DNA of 64,000 bases, taken from the NCBI GenBank assembly GCA_963971285.1, contig OZ020249.1:6634001-6698000 (forward strand), given 5' to 3'. Position 1 is the stretch's first letter, and each line of letters starts with the position of its first letter. Position numbers and translations under genes: made by a program. The DNA comes from Astropecten irregularis. Lineage: Eukaryota; Echinodermata; Asteroidea; Paxillosida; Astropectinidae. The notes beneath the pieces were generated by a model. That model had not been told where the DNA came from, made no database searches, and was given only the letters and a program-made list of their open reading frames with translations. Below, piece by piece: positions 10,447 to 25,400 of this stretch.

Positions 10447-13400
10447 CTGGTGGATTCACAAAATAAACAAAAAAACAAGATGTGAAAGGAGATTTGTACT
10501 GGAACCAATACACCAATCCGACTTGCGATTCATGTGATTGGCCTTGCGGTGTATCACCCTGCAGTAAAGTGTGCGGCAGAACATAAGTTCTTTTGGGCTG
10601 CGTACGAGCGAGCTACTCGCATTAACACGAGTATACTCCTGAGCGCTCGTATACTACGAGAGTATACTCCTGAGCGCTCGAACGGCTGGAGTACGACACT
10701 CGGGTCAGCGAGAGTATACTCTCTAGACATGGGGAGTATACTCCTGCACCGGAGAGTATTGCGTGCCCATCATACTCGTGTTACTGGGAGTAACCGCTCG
10801 AACGCAGCCTATTTGTCACACAAAAGGCAGGCGGGGACACTGCAGTAATGGCGGATAGTATGTCGTGCTGTCAAATCGGTCTATACATTTTAAATGCTCT
10901 GGGCTCGATTTCACGAAAGGCTAAGATAGATCGCAACATGCATATCAATCTTAATTGCTAAGCAACGCGTGATGTCACAATACTAGCTGCTATGGAAACA
11001 TGAACAACTCATCTAAAAGATGAATCGCAAATCTTTGTGAAATCGACCACTGGATGTATAAGCAAAACATACAATACAGGACGAGTCAAAAGGAAGTTGA
11101 CCGGGGTTGGTAATGTTTTTCAAAAGAAACAAATGACACTCAAAAGTTCAGTAAGGCATATATTTAACAAGCACTCTCACCTGGAATGTCAATGCTTGAC
11201 TGAATCTAAACATCTGAGTGAGTAGCAAAAACTATCAAAGAGTCAATCAAATACATTTAAACTATGCGTACACAGCTACAAATCTTACTTTCTTTCATTT
11301 GTATGTGGATCGGTTTGCGGAAACACCATGTGAGAATCGTTCGTACTCCGCTCAGAGGGGACGAGCGAGAACTTGTTTAAGGTTGCGCTTTCCGGCCTAT
11401 CGTTGAGTCTGGGGTGCGCTAGGCGCACACTGGTTTCATGTGTCAGACTTGGGCCATGCACCGTGGGAACAAAATCTTTAGGCCTACTTCTTCAAATCAC
11501 ACTGTAAGTAATGATCATTTGTTCAATCATCCGAATCAGAATAAATGAGCAGAGTTTCCATCCAAATTGTTCCTTATTCATCAGTGATCCTCCTAATTAT
11601 TGCCATGTCCGTTGAGTGTTCTACAGTTATTAATTAACCTAATCCATTGGTAATTCTTGTCCGAGCAAGCCATCGACGCAAGCCAGAAAAGTCCTTAGAC
11701 CGCACAGTTGTGTTACATTGGTGACAGCGTCGGGATTTGAATTCTGTGTTTTATTGTTGCTCCATGCTAAATACAAGAATTTCAGTTTGGCAGTGGTGAC
11801 AATCGAGCCGTTAGCAATTACGGAATAGGACAAATTACTTTATATCGGTGCCATAATGCCAGTGGTGTTAACTGAGGCCTAGCCACCGGAAAATTGTGCT
11901 CTTGTAGGTCGACAGATTTGTTTAGGTTCGTGCGTTAGACGACCGTACGCGCGTGAGGTTATTACTGTCCGGAAATACCATAGCTGTCCAGACTAGTGAG
12001 ACACCGGCTGCAGAGTACAGAGCCGCCGGGACTAGTGTGACACCAACAGGAGAGTACAGAGCCGCCCAGACTAGTGAGACACCAACCGGAGATTACAGAG
12101 ACGCAGGGACTAGTGGGACACCAACCAAAGAGTACAGAGCCGTCCAGACAAGTGAGACACCGGCCGGAGAGTACAGAGCCGCTCGGACTAGTGAGACATC
12201 GGCCGGAGAGTACAGAGCCGCCTGGACTAGTGGGACACCAACCAGAGATTACAGAGCCGCCTGGACTAGTGAGACACCGGCAAAGTACAGAGGGGTCCGG
12301 ACTAGTGAGACACCGACCGGAGATTACAGAGCCACCCAGACTAGTGAGACACTGACCGGAGAGTACAGAGCCGCCCGGACTAGTGAGACACCTGCCGGAG
12401 ATTACAGAGCCACCCGGACTAGTGAGACACTGACCGGAGAGTACAGAGCCGCCCGGACTAGTGAGACACCGGCTGGAGAGTACAGAGCCGCCCAGACTAG
12501 TGGGACACTGGCCGGAGAGTACAGAGCCGCCCGGACTAGTGATACACTGGCCGGAGAGTACAGAGCTGCCCAGACTAGTGAGACTCTGACCAGAGAGTAC
12601 AGAGCCGCCTGGACTAGTGAGACACCGACCGTAGAGTACAGAGCCGCCCAGACTAGTGAGGCACTGACCGGAAAGTACAGAGCCGCCTGGACTAGTGAGA
12701 CACTGACCAGAGAATACAGAGCCGCCTGGACTAGTGAGACACCGGCAAAGTACAGAGGGGCCCGGACTAGTGAGACACCAACCGGAGAGTACAGAGCCGC
12801 CTGGACTAGTGAGACACTAGCGAGCTTTCGTTTTACGACGGGAGGAATCTAGTACGGTAATTCGAGCCAAAGTTTGATCTGCGCATGCGCGAAAATCTGC
12901 AAGTCCCCGTACCGCTGAAATCTGCGACGGTAGTGAGGGGAAATAGCGTCCGGTCCAGCGGTCGGTACGCTCAGCGCATACAGTACATACTGTACAGTAC
13001 AACACAGCTATAGTGTACAGTGGTTACTGCAGTCTAGTAAGGAGAAGTCGTAATTAGAAGTGACTGTTGAAATTTGTAAGCAAATACTTCATTGAGCGAA
13101 TTGACCATTGTAATTCAAGATGTGTTAAATGTGAAAAGTGGTCAGGTGACTTTGTCAACTTAAGTGGTCTTTGAATCATGCAGTAAAAACCCACACTTTA
13201 AAAGATTGTAAGCAACTTTCCAGGTAACCATGCTTTTAGTAGTACTAACGTTAGTTGCTGAAAATTACCTTGAAAATAAAGGGGGGAAATGGTGGAATGG
13301 GAATCATCTGAAATGTTCTAATCATGGCTGCTGAGAAGGCAGTTTTCATTTCAATATTTAAGTTTTACGTGGAGTATTTGGCAAGCATAGGCAGCGACAA

Positions 13401-16400
13401 GACTAGTGTCTCTCGCACGCGGTGAAGGTTCGCCATGTTGCAATAAATGAACTATTTATATTTTAACGTTGAGGGCGGTCGCAGCACACTTCCGTACCCG
13501 CTGCGTGACGAAACTGCTTCCACACAGGCCCGGGAGCTTGGGTACAGGGACTGTGGCGGTCTGTAATCCTCCCGTATTCTGCGCTCTCCGTCGTAAAACG
13601 AAAGCTCGCTACTGACTGGAGAGTACAGAACCGCCCGGACTAGTGAGACACTGACCGGAGAGTACAGAGCCGCCCAGACTAGTGAGACACCTGCCAGAGA
13701 GTACAGAGCCACCTGGACTAGTGAGACACTGACCGGAGAGTACAAAGCCACCCGGACTAGTGAGACAACGACCGGAGAGTACAGAGCCGCCCGGACTAGT
13801 GACACACTGACTGGAGAGTACAGAGCAGCCCGGACTAGTGAGACAACGACCGGAGAGTACAAAGCCACCCGGACTAGTGAGACACTGACCGGAGAGTACA
13901 GAGCCGCCCGGACTAGTGAGACACCGACCGGAGAGTACAGAGCCGCCCAGACTAGTGAGACACTAACTGGAGAGTACAGAGCTGCCCAGACTAGTGAGAC
14001 ACTGACCGGAGAGTACAGAGCCGCCCGGACTAGTGAGACACCTGCCAGAGAGTACAGAGCCACCTGGACTAGTGAGACACCGACCGGAGAGTACAGAGCC
14101 GCCCAGACTAGTGAGACACTAACTGGAGAGTACAGAGCTGCCCAGACTAGTGAGACACTGACCGGAGAGTACAGAGCCGCCCGGACTAGTGAGACACCTG
14201 CCAGAGAGTACAGAGCCGCCCGGACTAGTGAGACACTGACCGGAGAGTACAGAGCCGCCCGGACTAGTGAGACACCGACCGGAGATAACATAGCCGCCTG
14301 GACTAGTGAGACACTGACCGAAAAGTACAGAGCCGCCCGGACTAGTGAGACACCGGCCGGAGAGTACAGAGCTGCCCGGACTAGTGAGACACTGACTGGA
14401 GAGTACAGAGCCGCCCGGACTAGTGAGACACCTGCCAGAGAGTACAGAGCCACCTGGACTAGTGAGACACCGACCGGAGAGTACAAAGCCACCCGGACTA
14501 GTGAGACACCGGCCGGAGAGTACAGAGCTGCCCGGACTAGTGAGACACTGACTGGAGAGTACAGAGCTGCCCAGACTAGTGAGGCACTGACCGGAAAGTA
14601 CAGAGCCGCCCGGACTAGTGAGACACCGACCGGAGAGTACAGAGCAGCCCGGACTAGTGAGACATCGAAAGGAGAGTACAGAGCCGCCCGGGGTGGTGAG
14701 ACACTGGCTGAAGAGTCAGGCGTAGCTACGGGGGGGCCTGGGGGGGCACGTGCCCCCCACAAATTCGGCGTGCCCCCCCAGGTGCCCCCCCAGAAAAAAT
14801 CGTTGGTAGGCCTATAGAAAAAAAATGAGCGTTATCTGTAGGGTATGATAGCTATAAAGGAAATAAAAACAACTTAACAGCTTTTACTGTTCAATAATGA
14901 TATTTTTTTACTTTCAGCAAATGTTCCTGAGTCCTTAAAACCCTACAGTGAAGAAATCTGTGCAACATTTCAGTGTAAAAATGCAATTTTCTTACGCTCT
15001 TACGGTTGCGAACTTCAAAACAGCCCGTCTGCCATTTTGTCTGGTCCCCAGATTGAATTTCTCCCGCTCAAGAGTGTTGGATTAAAAAGAAATAACGAAG
15101 TAATAATATAAATAAATGAATAAATTTATCGGAACAATTGCTTCCAAAATAAGGCTCAGATTGCACCAAAGAATATCTAGAACCCCTGAGCTTCCAGGGC
15201 CCTTAAGCGGGCCCTGGACCCCGGCCGCAAGGCCTTCGCGCTTATCCATGATTTTCCAGGGAACGTGGAAATAAAATACGGCAACTCAATAGCGACGGAT
15301 GCGTTTCGGGGCGATCAGAGCTAGCTAACTTTGTCTTCCCCCTCTTTTTCAGCTCTTTTGGAGTCTTCCTGTTTCCCATTTATTATTTTTTTTTTCTGTT
15401 TTTTTTTTTTTTTTTTCCCTTGAAGAAAAGGTTGCTCCATGCCCGCTGCATCCGCCCCCCCCCCCCCCCGCATTTCTCATATTTTGCAAATCTCCAGTTT
15501 TGAAAAAAATCCGGGTGCCCCCCCCCCACAAAATTCCAAGGCCCCCCCAGTGCCCCCCTGCTGAAAAAATCCTAGCTACGCCGCTGTGAAGAGTACAGAG
15601 CCCCCCAAACTAGTGAGACACCGACCGGAGAGTACAAAGCCACCCGGACTAGTGAGACACCGACCGGAGAGTACAGAGCAGCCCGGACTAGTGAGACAAC
15701 GACCGGAGAGTACAGAGCCGCCCAGACTAGTGAGACACTGACCGGAGATTACAGAGCTGCCCGGACTAGTGAGACACCGGTTGGAGAGTACAGAGCCGCC
15801 CGAACTAGTGATCGAGACACTGACCAGAGAGTACAGAGCCGCCCAGACTAGTGAGACACCGGCAAAGTACAGAGCCGCCCGGACTAGTGAGACACTGACC
15901 GGAGAGTACAGAGCCGCCCGGACTAGTGAGACACCGACCGGAGATAACATAGCCGCCTGGACTAGTGAGACACTGACCGAAAAGTACAGAGCCGCCCGGA
16001 CTAGTGAGACACCGGCCGGAGAGTACAGAGCTGCCCGGACTAGTGAGACACTGACTGGAGAGTACAGAGCCGCCCGGACTAGTGAGACACCTGCCAGAGA
16101 GTACAGAGCCACCTGGACTAGTGAGACACCGACCGGAGAGTACAAAGCCACCCGGACTAGTGAGACACCGGCCGGAGAGTACAGAGCCGCCCGGACTAGT
16201 GAGACACTGACTGGAGAGTACAGAGCTGCCCAGACTAGTGAGGCACTGACCGGAAAGTACAGAGCCGCCCGGACTAGTGAGACACCGACCGGAGAGTACA
16301 GAGCAGCCCGGACTAGTGAGACATCGAAAGGAGAGTACAGAGCCGCCCGGGGTGGTGAGACACTGGCTGAAGAGTCAGGCGTAGCTACGGGGGGGCCTGG

Positions 16401-19400
16401 GGGGGCACGTGCCCCCCACAAATTCGGCGTGCCCCCCCAGGTGCCCCCCCAGAAAAAATCGTTGGTAGGCCTATAGAAAAAAAATGAGCGTTATCTGTAG
16501 GGTATGATAGCTATAAAGGAAATAAAAACAACTTAACAGCTTTTACTGTTCAATAATGATATTTTTTTACTTTCAGCAAATGTTCCTGAGTCCTTAAAAC
16601 CCTACAGTGAAGAAATCTGTGCAACATTTCAGTGTAAAAATGCAATTTTCTTACGCTCTTACGGTTGCGAACTTCAAAACAGCCCGTCTGCCATTTTGTC
16701 TGGTCCCCAGATTGAATTTCTCCCGCTCAAGAGTGTTGGATTAAAAAGAAATAACGAAGTAATAATATAAATAAATGAATAAATTTATCGGAACAATTGC
16801 TTCCAAAATAAGGCTCAGATTGCACCAAAGAATATCTAGAACCCCTGAGCTTCCAGGGCCCTTAAGCGGGCCCTGGACCCCGGCCACAAGGCCTTCGCGC
16901 TTATCCATGATTTTCCAGGGAACGTGGAAATAAAATACGGCAACTCAATAGCGACGGATGCGTTTCGGGGCGATCAGAGCTAGCTAACTTTGTCTTCCCC
17001 CTCTTTTTCAGCTCTTTTGGAGTCTTCCTGTTTCCCATTTATTATTTTTTTTTTCTGTTTTTTTTTTTTTTTTTTTCCCTTGAAGAAAAGGTTGCTCCAT
17101 GCCCGCTGCATCCGCCCCCCCCCCCCCCCCGCATTTCTCATATTTTGCAAATCTCCAGTTTTGAAAAAAATCCGGGTGCCCCCCCCCCACAAAATTCCAA
17201 GGCCCCCCCAGTGCCCCCCTGCTGAAAAAATCCTAGCTACGCCGCTGTGAAGAGTACAGAGCCCCCCAAACTAGTGAGACACCGACCGGAGAGTACAAAG
17301 CCACCCGGACTAGTGAGACACCGACCGGAGAGTACAGAGCAGCCCGGACTAGTGAGACAACGACCGGAGAGTACAGAGCCGCCCAGACTAGTGAGACACT
17401 GACCGGAGATTACAGAGCTGCCCGGACTAGTGAGACACCGGTTGGAGAGTACAGAGCCGCCCGAACTAGTGATCGAGACACTGACCAGAGAGTACAGAGC
17501 CGCCCAGACTAGTGAGACACCGGCAAAGTACAGAGCCGCCCGGACTAGTGAGACACTGACCGGAGAGTACAGAGCCGCCCGGACTAGTGAGACACCGACC
17601 GGAGATAACATAGCCGCCTGGACTAGTGAGACACTGACCGAAAAGTACAGAGCCGCCCGGACTAGTGAGACACCGGCCGGAGAGTACAGAGCTGCCCGGA
17701 CTAGTGAGACACTGACTGGAGAGTACAGAGCCGCCCGGACTAGTGAGACACCTGCCAGAGAGTACAGAGCCACCTGGACTAGTGAGACACCGACCGGAGA
17801 GTACAAAGCCACCCGGACTAGTGAGACACCGGCCGGAGAGTACAGAGCCGCCCGGACTAGTGAGACACTGACTGGAGAGTACAGAGCTGCCCAGACTAGT
17901 GAGGCACTGACCGGAAAGTACAGAGCCGCCCGGACTAGTGAGACACCGACCGGAGAGTACAGAGCAGCCCGGACTAGTGAGACATCGAAAGGAGAGTACA
18001 GAGCCGCCCGGGGTGGTGAGACACTGGCTGAAGAGTCAGGCGTAGCTACGGGGGGGCCTGGGGGGGCACGTGCCCCCCACAAATTCGGCGTGCCCCCCCA
18101 GGTGCCCCCCCAGAAAAAATCGTTGGTAGGCCTATAGAAAAAAAATGAGCGTTATCTGTAGGGTATGATAGCTATAAAGGAAATAAAAACAACTTAACAG
18201 CTTTTACTGTTCAATAATGATATTTTTTTACTTTCAGCAAATGTTCCTGAGTCCTTAAAACCCTACAGTGAAGAAATCTGTGCAACATTTCAGTGTAAAA
18301 ATGCAATTTTCTTAGGGAGCAGGGCGTTAATGTTGATTCGGCTTTCCCGAGAAGAGTCTTCACCAGGCCGCGGCCCTGCAAACTTTTTCGGGTCCATTGT
18401 GTGCCCTAATCCCCCTACAAAAGAGACCCAGTTAATCTGAACGTTTGCACCATCTCTCAGGATGGCCGGCCTGGAGTTCAGCCAAGCATAGCTCATTATC
18501 GGAGTCCTATTGTGCCTGCCCTATTCATACTTGACTTCAGCCTATTACGGGAATTTCTTTGAGGGTAGGACATTGCCGACGGGTTTATTTCTTGAGCGGT
18601 CGACTACAGTCATCCCCCTGCTGGAACTTTGCAACATTTCCTTGAAGACTTCAGCATCATCAGTATAAAATAATAGTCACAACGGGGTCTTTCTTCAGGG
18701 GCTCGGGATTTCCTTTTCCCAACTCATTTTTACTTTCAGCGGATCGTTGTGCATTTTGGTGGTCGTGATTTGTTTCCACCTTTTTTTGTCTCGGGATCGG
18801 CATTTTATTCAGGGATAATTTTTGTCTTATTCTTTTTTTTTCTGGGGATGAAATATATTTCCGAAGATCGTTGGGGAAATCAACGGAATCCGATTCTGTG
18901 GGTTTTTTTTTTCTTTCAGAGGATCGTGGTTTTCTTCATTGTCATTATTTTTTTCACGGGGATCTTTTGATGGATTATTATATGACGAGTTATTTCTTGC
19001 GTGGATACCATAAAACATTTCAGCGAAGGGGCTGAAAGCGCTAATTTTTATATTCTCGAACTTTATTTGGAGAGGAGAAGAAAGTACTTTCTGAAATCTG
19101 ATCGATATGACTATATTTCTGGAGATCGTTTTGTTGGGGTTCAGGGGATCCTGACTAATCCATAATTTCAGAAGGTCGTGGCATTTATTTCTTTTTCTTC
19201 TATTTCTCTCGGGGATTGGGTGGGATCCAGAAGATTTGGGATCGGGAAGCCGTCTTCAATTCAGGGGATTCTGTTTTGTTTTTCTTGTTTTTCTTTTTTA
19301 GAGGATCGTGATTTTTCTTGCTTGTGGTATTTTCTTCTATTTTTTCACGGGAATTATTTTTGGGGAATTATTATAGGCCAGATAATATCTGATATGGCTA

Positions 19401-22400
19401 GGGCTGCGCGTTCCTATAACAATACAGCTGTCAATCATTCTTGGAAGAGAGCCAAGTTTTGTTTCAAGTTGGTGATGTTTTTTTTCTCACAGAGATCAAG
19501 TTTCAGAGGGTTGGGATTTATTTTTTCACGGCATCGGGATTTGTTATTTTTTCTCGGGGATCGTTTTATCCCATGGCAAGCATTTTTTCAAGGGGATCAG
19601 AATTGATATTTTTGGGGATGGATTATATTTTGGGGATGTTTCGGGGTATATATGAGAAACCTAAAAGCTGTCTATGTTTTTTCTCTTAGGGATCGTGGTT
19701 TTTGGTGATCGTAATTTTTTTGGAGGTCTTTTTCTGTCTAGTTGTCGGGGTTGCTTTAAGACGGTCGGGGAACGGATACTTTCCAGGGGATCGGAATTCA
19801 TGGGTTGTTTTTCTAGGAAGGGTTCGACACTAACTTATTTGGTTTGTTGGTGACCCATTCGGGCCACTAAAATCTTCGTAACATTTTTTGTGGCCCAATC
19901 ATGAAGCCCGAAAAAATAAAGAAAACAGAAAACACGCCTGCAGAGTGTACACGTACCGAACGGATATGTATGCATATCGTTGCGAGAATTAGGTAGGCTG
20001 TGACCGTTCTCGAATCCAAGGTAGTAGGGGCCTACCGTCCATAGACGGAAATCGCATATTCCTGATCAGCTAAATCTTGCTTGAATTTCACTCGGTTATT
20101 TCTCCCAATTCGCTATTGGTAGAAACATTCGTTTCATGTGCTTGATGTAAAAATATCGTGCCGTAATTCCCCGGCCTCCAGTCCCGGATCGGCGCATTGC
20201 GTAGGCGAAATCATCGGGCACCCACGGCCACATGCACGCACACCGCTCAGCAGTCAGCCTGGTATCCGCGCCCGTAAAAGCCACGATCTTAAATGACCCG
20301 TGCACCAGCGAAATAGTTTCAACCACGTGTAGGCCGGAAGCCTACTTTGCGTGCGTGTATAAATGGAGTCAGTCACTAGCGGTTACCGATACCGTGGCGG
20401 CGCGGCCGGCTTCGGTAGGCCTACATAATTTTACGGTAAGAATCCGCTTTTACTCGTCCCAAAAAGCCTGTCACGCTTAGAAATTCCACTCATGATCGAC
20501 TCTGAATATTCTGTAAGGTTGCTCCAGCAATAGAATATTGCCATACTCCCGAACACTCGCCCACATCGAGACCAGAATCTCACATAGCGGTGCCGTTTTT
20601 TTAATTGCCCGATCGGCCGTTGAAACTTTAATAATACTTTTAATAGTCGTCCGACATCTAATTTCTATTATTAAAAGCACCGGGCAACCGTCAGTGTCGA
20701 TCCCCGAGATCGTTTTTATCCCGTGCGCCGAAGATTTTTTTCAAGAATATCGGTATTTATATAGGCCTATATATATATTTTTTTAATTTATTTATTTATT
20801 CAGTGAAAACCAACAGCGGTTAACCGCCACTTACAGACATCAAAAAGCATTTAAAAGAAATAAAATGAGCCATATACATATAAACATTAATACTTTATAA
20901 AAAAAATATTCAGGAAAATTCGGCAAACTGCCATAAAGACCTACATTCAACCTCACAATAAAAGCACACACACCCGGCCCGCAAACGCGGCATTTGTAGC
21001 TGGCCGATGTTTTTTTCAGGGGCTCAGGATTTATTTACATGTATTTTTCAGATGAACAGGATTTATTTTAAGGGGAAGGATCGACTTTCAGGGGATACGG
21101 CAAGCAGACCTTCGTACCGATGGTTTAGACATCCATGTATACAAAGAGTAAAATGCCCGATATACTGCATGGAAATTGTCAGGAACTTGCTACTGTTGCG
21201 CAAAATAATTCCACTCTATCATAGTCGACTGCCAAACTTATTATTCACGGCTCGGCCGAAGTAAAGTTGCACCTCTTGAAGAAGAATAACTGAGCTGTCA
21301 CTCAATTACAGCCAGGAAACTCTTCCACTCAGATTCCATTGTTCCCTTTGTTATACAGTTCGGCCGGATTAGCGGCATGATAAAAGACTGGCAAGACGTG
21401 CCAGTCAAGTCTATCCTAACAATGGAGACTGGTCGAGCTCCATTCATTGGCGAAGTGCCCTTTGTATTTGTTCAGGGGATTAAAAAGGCCGTAGGGCCGC
21501 GACGTAGTCACGGCCCCGTGAAGACTCTTTTCGGGAAAGCCGAATCAACATTAACGCCCTGCTCCCTTACGCCATGATTTTCCAGGGAACGTGGAAATAA
21601 AATACGCCAACTCAATAGCGACGGATGCGTTTCGGGGCGATCAGAGCTAGCTAACTTTGTCTTCCCCCTCTTTTTCAGCTCTTTTGGAGTCTTCCTGTTT
21701 CCCATTTATTATTTTTTTTTTCTGTTTTTTTTTTTTTTTTTTCCCTTGAAGAAAAGGTTGCTCCATGCCCGCTGCATCCGCCCCCCCCCCCCCGCATTTC
21801 TCATATTTTGCAAATCTCCAGTTTTGAAAAAAATCCGGGTGCCCCCCCCACAAAATTCCAAGGCCCCCCCAGTGCCCCCCTGCTGAAAAAATCCTAGCTA
21901 CGCCGCTGTGAAGAGTACAGAGCCCCCCAAACTAGTGAGACACCGACCGGAGAGTACAAAGCCACCCGGACTAGTGAGACACCGACCGGAGAGTACAGAG
22001 CAGCCCGGACTAGTGAGACAACGACCGGAGAGTACAGAGCCGCCCAGACTAGTGAGACACTGACCGGAGATTACAGAGCTGCCCGGACTAGTGAGACACC
22101 GGTTGGAGAGTACAGAGCCGCCCGAACTAGTGATCGAGACACTGACCAGAGAGTACAGAGCCGCCCAGACTAGTGAGACACCGGCAAAGTACAGAGCCGC
22201 CCGGACTAGTGAGACACTGACCGGAGAGTACAGAGCCGCCCGGACTAGTGAGACACCGACCAGAGATAACATAGCCGCCTGGACTAGTGAGACACTGACC
22301 GAAAAGTACAGAGCCGCCCGGACTAGTGAGACACCGGCCGGAGAGTACAGAGCTGCCCGGACTAGTGAGACACTGACTGGAGAGTACAGAGCCGCCCGGA

Positions 22401-25400
22401 CTAGTGAGACACCTGCCAGAGAGTACAGAGCCACCTGGACTAGTGAGACACCGACCGGAGAGTACAAAGCCACCCGGACTAGTGAGACACCGGCCGGAGA
22501 GTACAGAGCCGCCCGGACTAGTGAGACACTGACTGGAGAGTACAGAGCTGCCCAGACTAGTGAGGCACTGACCGGAAAGTACAGAGCCGCCCGGACTAGT
22601 GAGACACCGACCGGAGAGTACAGAGCAGCCCGGACTAGTGAGACATCGAAAGGAGAGTACAGAGCCGCCCGGGGTGGTGAGACACTGGCTGAAGAGTCAG
22701 GCGTAGCTACGGGGGGGCCTGGGGGGGCATGTGCCCCCCACAAATTCGGCGTGCCCCCCCAGGTGCCCCCCCAGAAAAAATCGTTGGTAGGCCTATAGAA
22801 AAAAAATGAGCGTTATCTGTAGGGTATGATAGCTATAAAGGAAATAAAAACAACTTAACAGCTTTTACTGTTCAATAATGATATTTTTTTACTTTCAGCA
22901 AATGTTCCTGAGTCCTTAAAACCCTACAGTGAAGAAATCTGTGCAACATTTCAGTGTAAAAATGCAATTTTCTTACGCTCTTACGGTTGCGAACTTCAAA
23001 ACAGCCCGTCTGCCATTTTGTCTGGTCCCCAGATTGAATTTCTCCCGCTCAAGAGTGTTGGATTAAAAAGAAATTACGAAGTAATAATATAAATAAATGA
23101 ATAAATTTATCGGAACAATTGCTTCCAAAATAAGGCTCAGATTGCACCAAAGAATATCTAGAACCCCTGAGCTTCCAGGGCCCTTATTAAGCGGGCCCTG
23201 GACCCCGGCCGCAAGGCCTTCGCGCTTATCCATGATTTTCCAGGGAACGTGGAAATAAAATACGCCAACTCAATAGCGACGGATGCGTTTCGGGGCGATC
23301 AGAGCTAGCTAACTTTGTCTTCCCCCTCTTTTTCAGCTCTTTTGGAGTCTTCCTGTTTCCCATTTATTATTTTTTTTTTCTGTTTTTTTTTTTTTTTTTT
23401 TCCTTGAAGAAAAGGTTGCTCCATGCCCGCTGCATCCGCCCCCCCCCCCCGCATTTCTCATATTTTGCAAATCTCCAGTTTTGAAAAAAATCCGGGTGCC
23501 CCCCCCCACAAAATTCCAAGGCCCCCCCAGTGCCCCCCTGCTGAAAAAATCCTAGCTACGCCGCTGTGAAGAGTACAGAGCCCCCCAAACTAGTGAGACA
23601 CCGACCGGAGAGTACAAAGCCACCCAGACTAGTGAGACACCGACCGGAGAGTACAGAGCAGTCCAGACTAGTGAGACAACGACCGGAGAGTACAGAGCCG
23701 CCCAGACTAGTGAGACACTGACCGGAGATTACAGAGCTGCCCGGACTAGTGATCGAGACACCGGCCGGAGAGTTTAGAGCCACCCGGACTAGTGAGACAC
23801 GGACCGGAGATTACAGAGCTGCCCGGACTAGTGAGACACCGACTGGAGATTACAGAGCCGCCCGAACTAGTGATCGAGACACCGGCCGGAGAGTTTAGAG
23901 CCACCCGGACTAGTGAGACACGGACTGGAGATTACAGAGCTGCCCGGACTAGTGAGACACCGGTTGGAGAGTACAGAGCCGCCCGAACTAGTGATCGAGA
24001 CACTGACCAGAGAGTACAGAGCCGCCCAGACTAGTGAGACACCGGCAAAGTACAGAGCCGCCCGGACTAGTGAGACACTGACCGGAGATAACATAGCCGC
24101 CTGGACTAGTGAGACACTGACCGGAGATAACATAGCCGCCTGGACTAGTGAGACACTGACCGGAGAGTACAGAGCCGCCCGGACTAGTGAGACACCGGCC
24201 GGAGAGTACAGAGCCGCCCGGACTAGTGAGACACTGACTGGAGAGTACAGAGCTGCCCAGACTAGTGAGGCACTGACCGGAAAGTACAGAGCCGTCTGGA
24301 CTAGTGAGACACTAACTGGAGAGTACAGAGCCGCCCGGACTAGTGAGACACCGACCGGAGAGTACAGAGCCACCCGGACTAGTGAGACACCGACCGGAGA
24401 GTGCAGAGCCACCCGGACTAGTGAGACACCGACTGGAGAGTACAGAGCCGCCCGGACTAGTAAGACACCGGCCGGAGATTACAGAGCCCACAAAATTCCA
24501 AGGCCCTCCCAGTGCCCTCCTGCTGAAAAAATCCTAGCTACGCCGCTTGAAGAGTACAGAGCCCCCCAAACTAGTGAGACACCGACCGGAGAGTACAAAG
24601 CCACCCGGACTAGTGAGACACCGACCGGAGAGTACAGAGCAGCCCGGACTAGTGAGACAACGACCGGAGAGTACAGAGCCGCCCAGACTAGTGAGACACT
24701 GACCGGAGATTACAGAGCTGCCCGGACTAGTGATCGAGACACCGGCCGGAGAGTTTAGAGCCACCCGGACTAGTGAGACACGGACCGGAGATTACAGAGC
24801 TGCCCGGACTAGTGAGACACCGACTGGAGATTACAGAGCCGCCCAAACTAGTGATCGAGACACCGGCCGGAGAGTTTAGAGCCACCCGGACTAGTGAGAC
24901 ACGGACCGGAGATTACAGAGCTGCCCGGACTAGTGAGACACCGGTTGGAGAGTACAGAACCGCCCGAACTAGTGATTGAGACACTGACCAGAGAGTACAG
25001 AGCCGCCCAGACTAGTGAGACACCGGCAAAGTACAGAGCCGCCCGGACTAGTGAGACACTGACCGGAGATAACATAGCCGCCTGGACTAGTGAGACACTG
25101 ACCGGAGATAACATAGCCGCCTGGACTAGTGAGACACTGACCGGAGAGTACAGAGCCGCCTGGACTAGTGAGACACTGACCGGAGATAACATAGCCGCCT
25201 GGACTAGTGAGACACTGACCGGAGATAACATAGCCGCCTGGACTAGTGAGACACTGACCGGAGAGTACAGAGCCGCCCGGACTAGTGAGACACCGACTGG
25301 AGATAACATAGCCGTCTGGACTAGTGAGACACTGACCGAAAAGTACAGAGCCGCCCGGACTAGTGAGACACCGGCCGGAGAGTACAGAGCCGCCCGGACT

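Noticed and set aside
11329-11348. Left LTR starting at TGTGAG (11329), which would give a TG start
   Set aside because: That stretch matches the flanking MITE family at 31269 and 44285, and the gtact duplication places the boundary after 11348.
13452-14762. A 436-codon minus-strand ORF and many other long ORFs of the type [13 protein letters not shown] or [13 protein letters not shown] between 11953 and 25778
   Set aside because: They follow from a 39-bp (13-codon) tandem repeat without stops and are open on both strands at once. No start context, splice site or domain supports a host protein.
19178-19606. A 142-codon ORF inside the Harbinger-like element
   Set aside because: Composition is Phe/Ser-rich from T-runs; no transposase or Myb-like motif.
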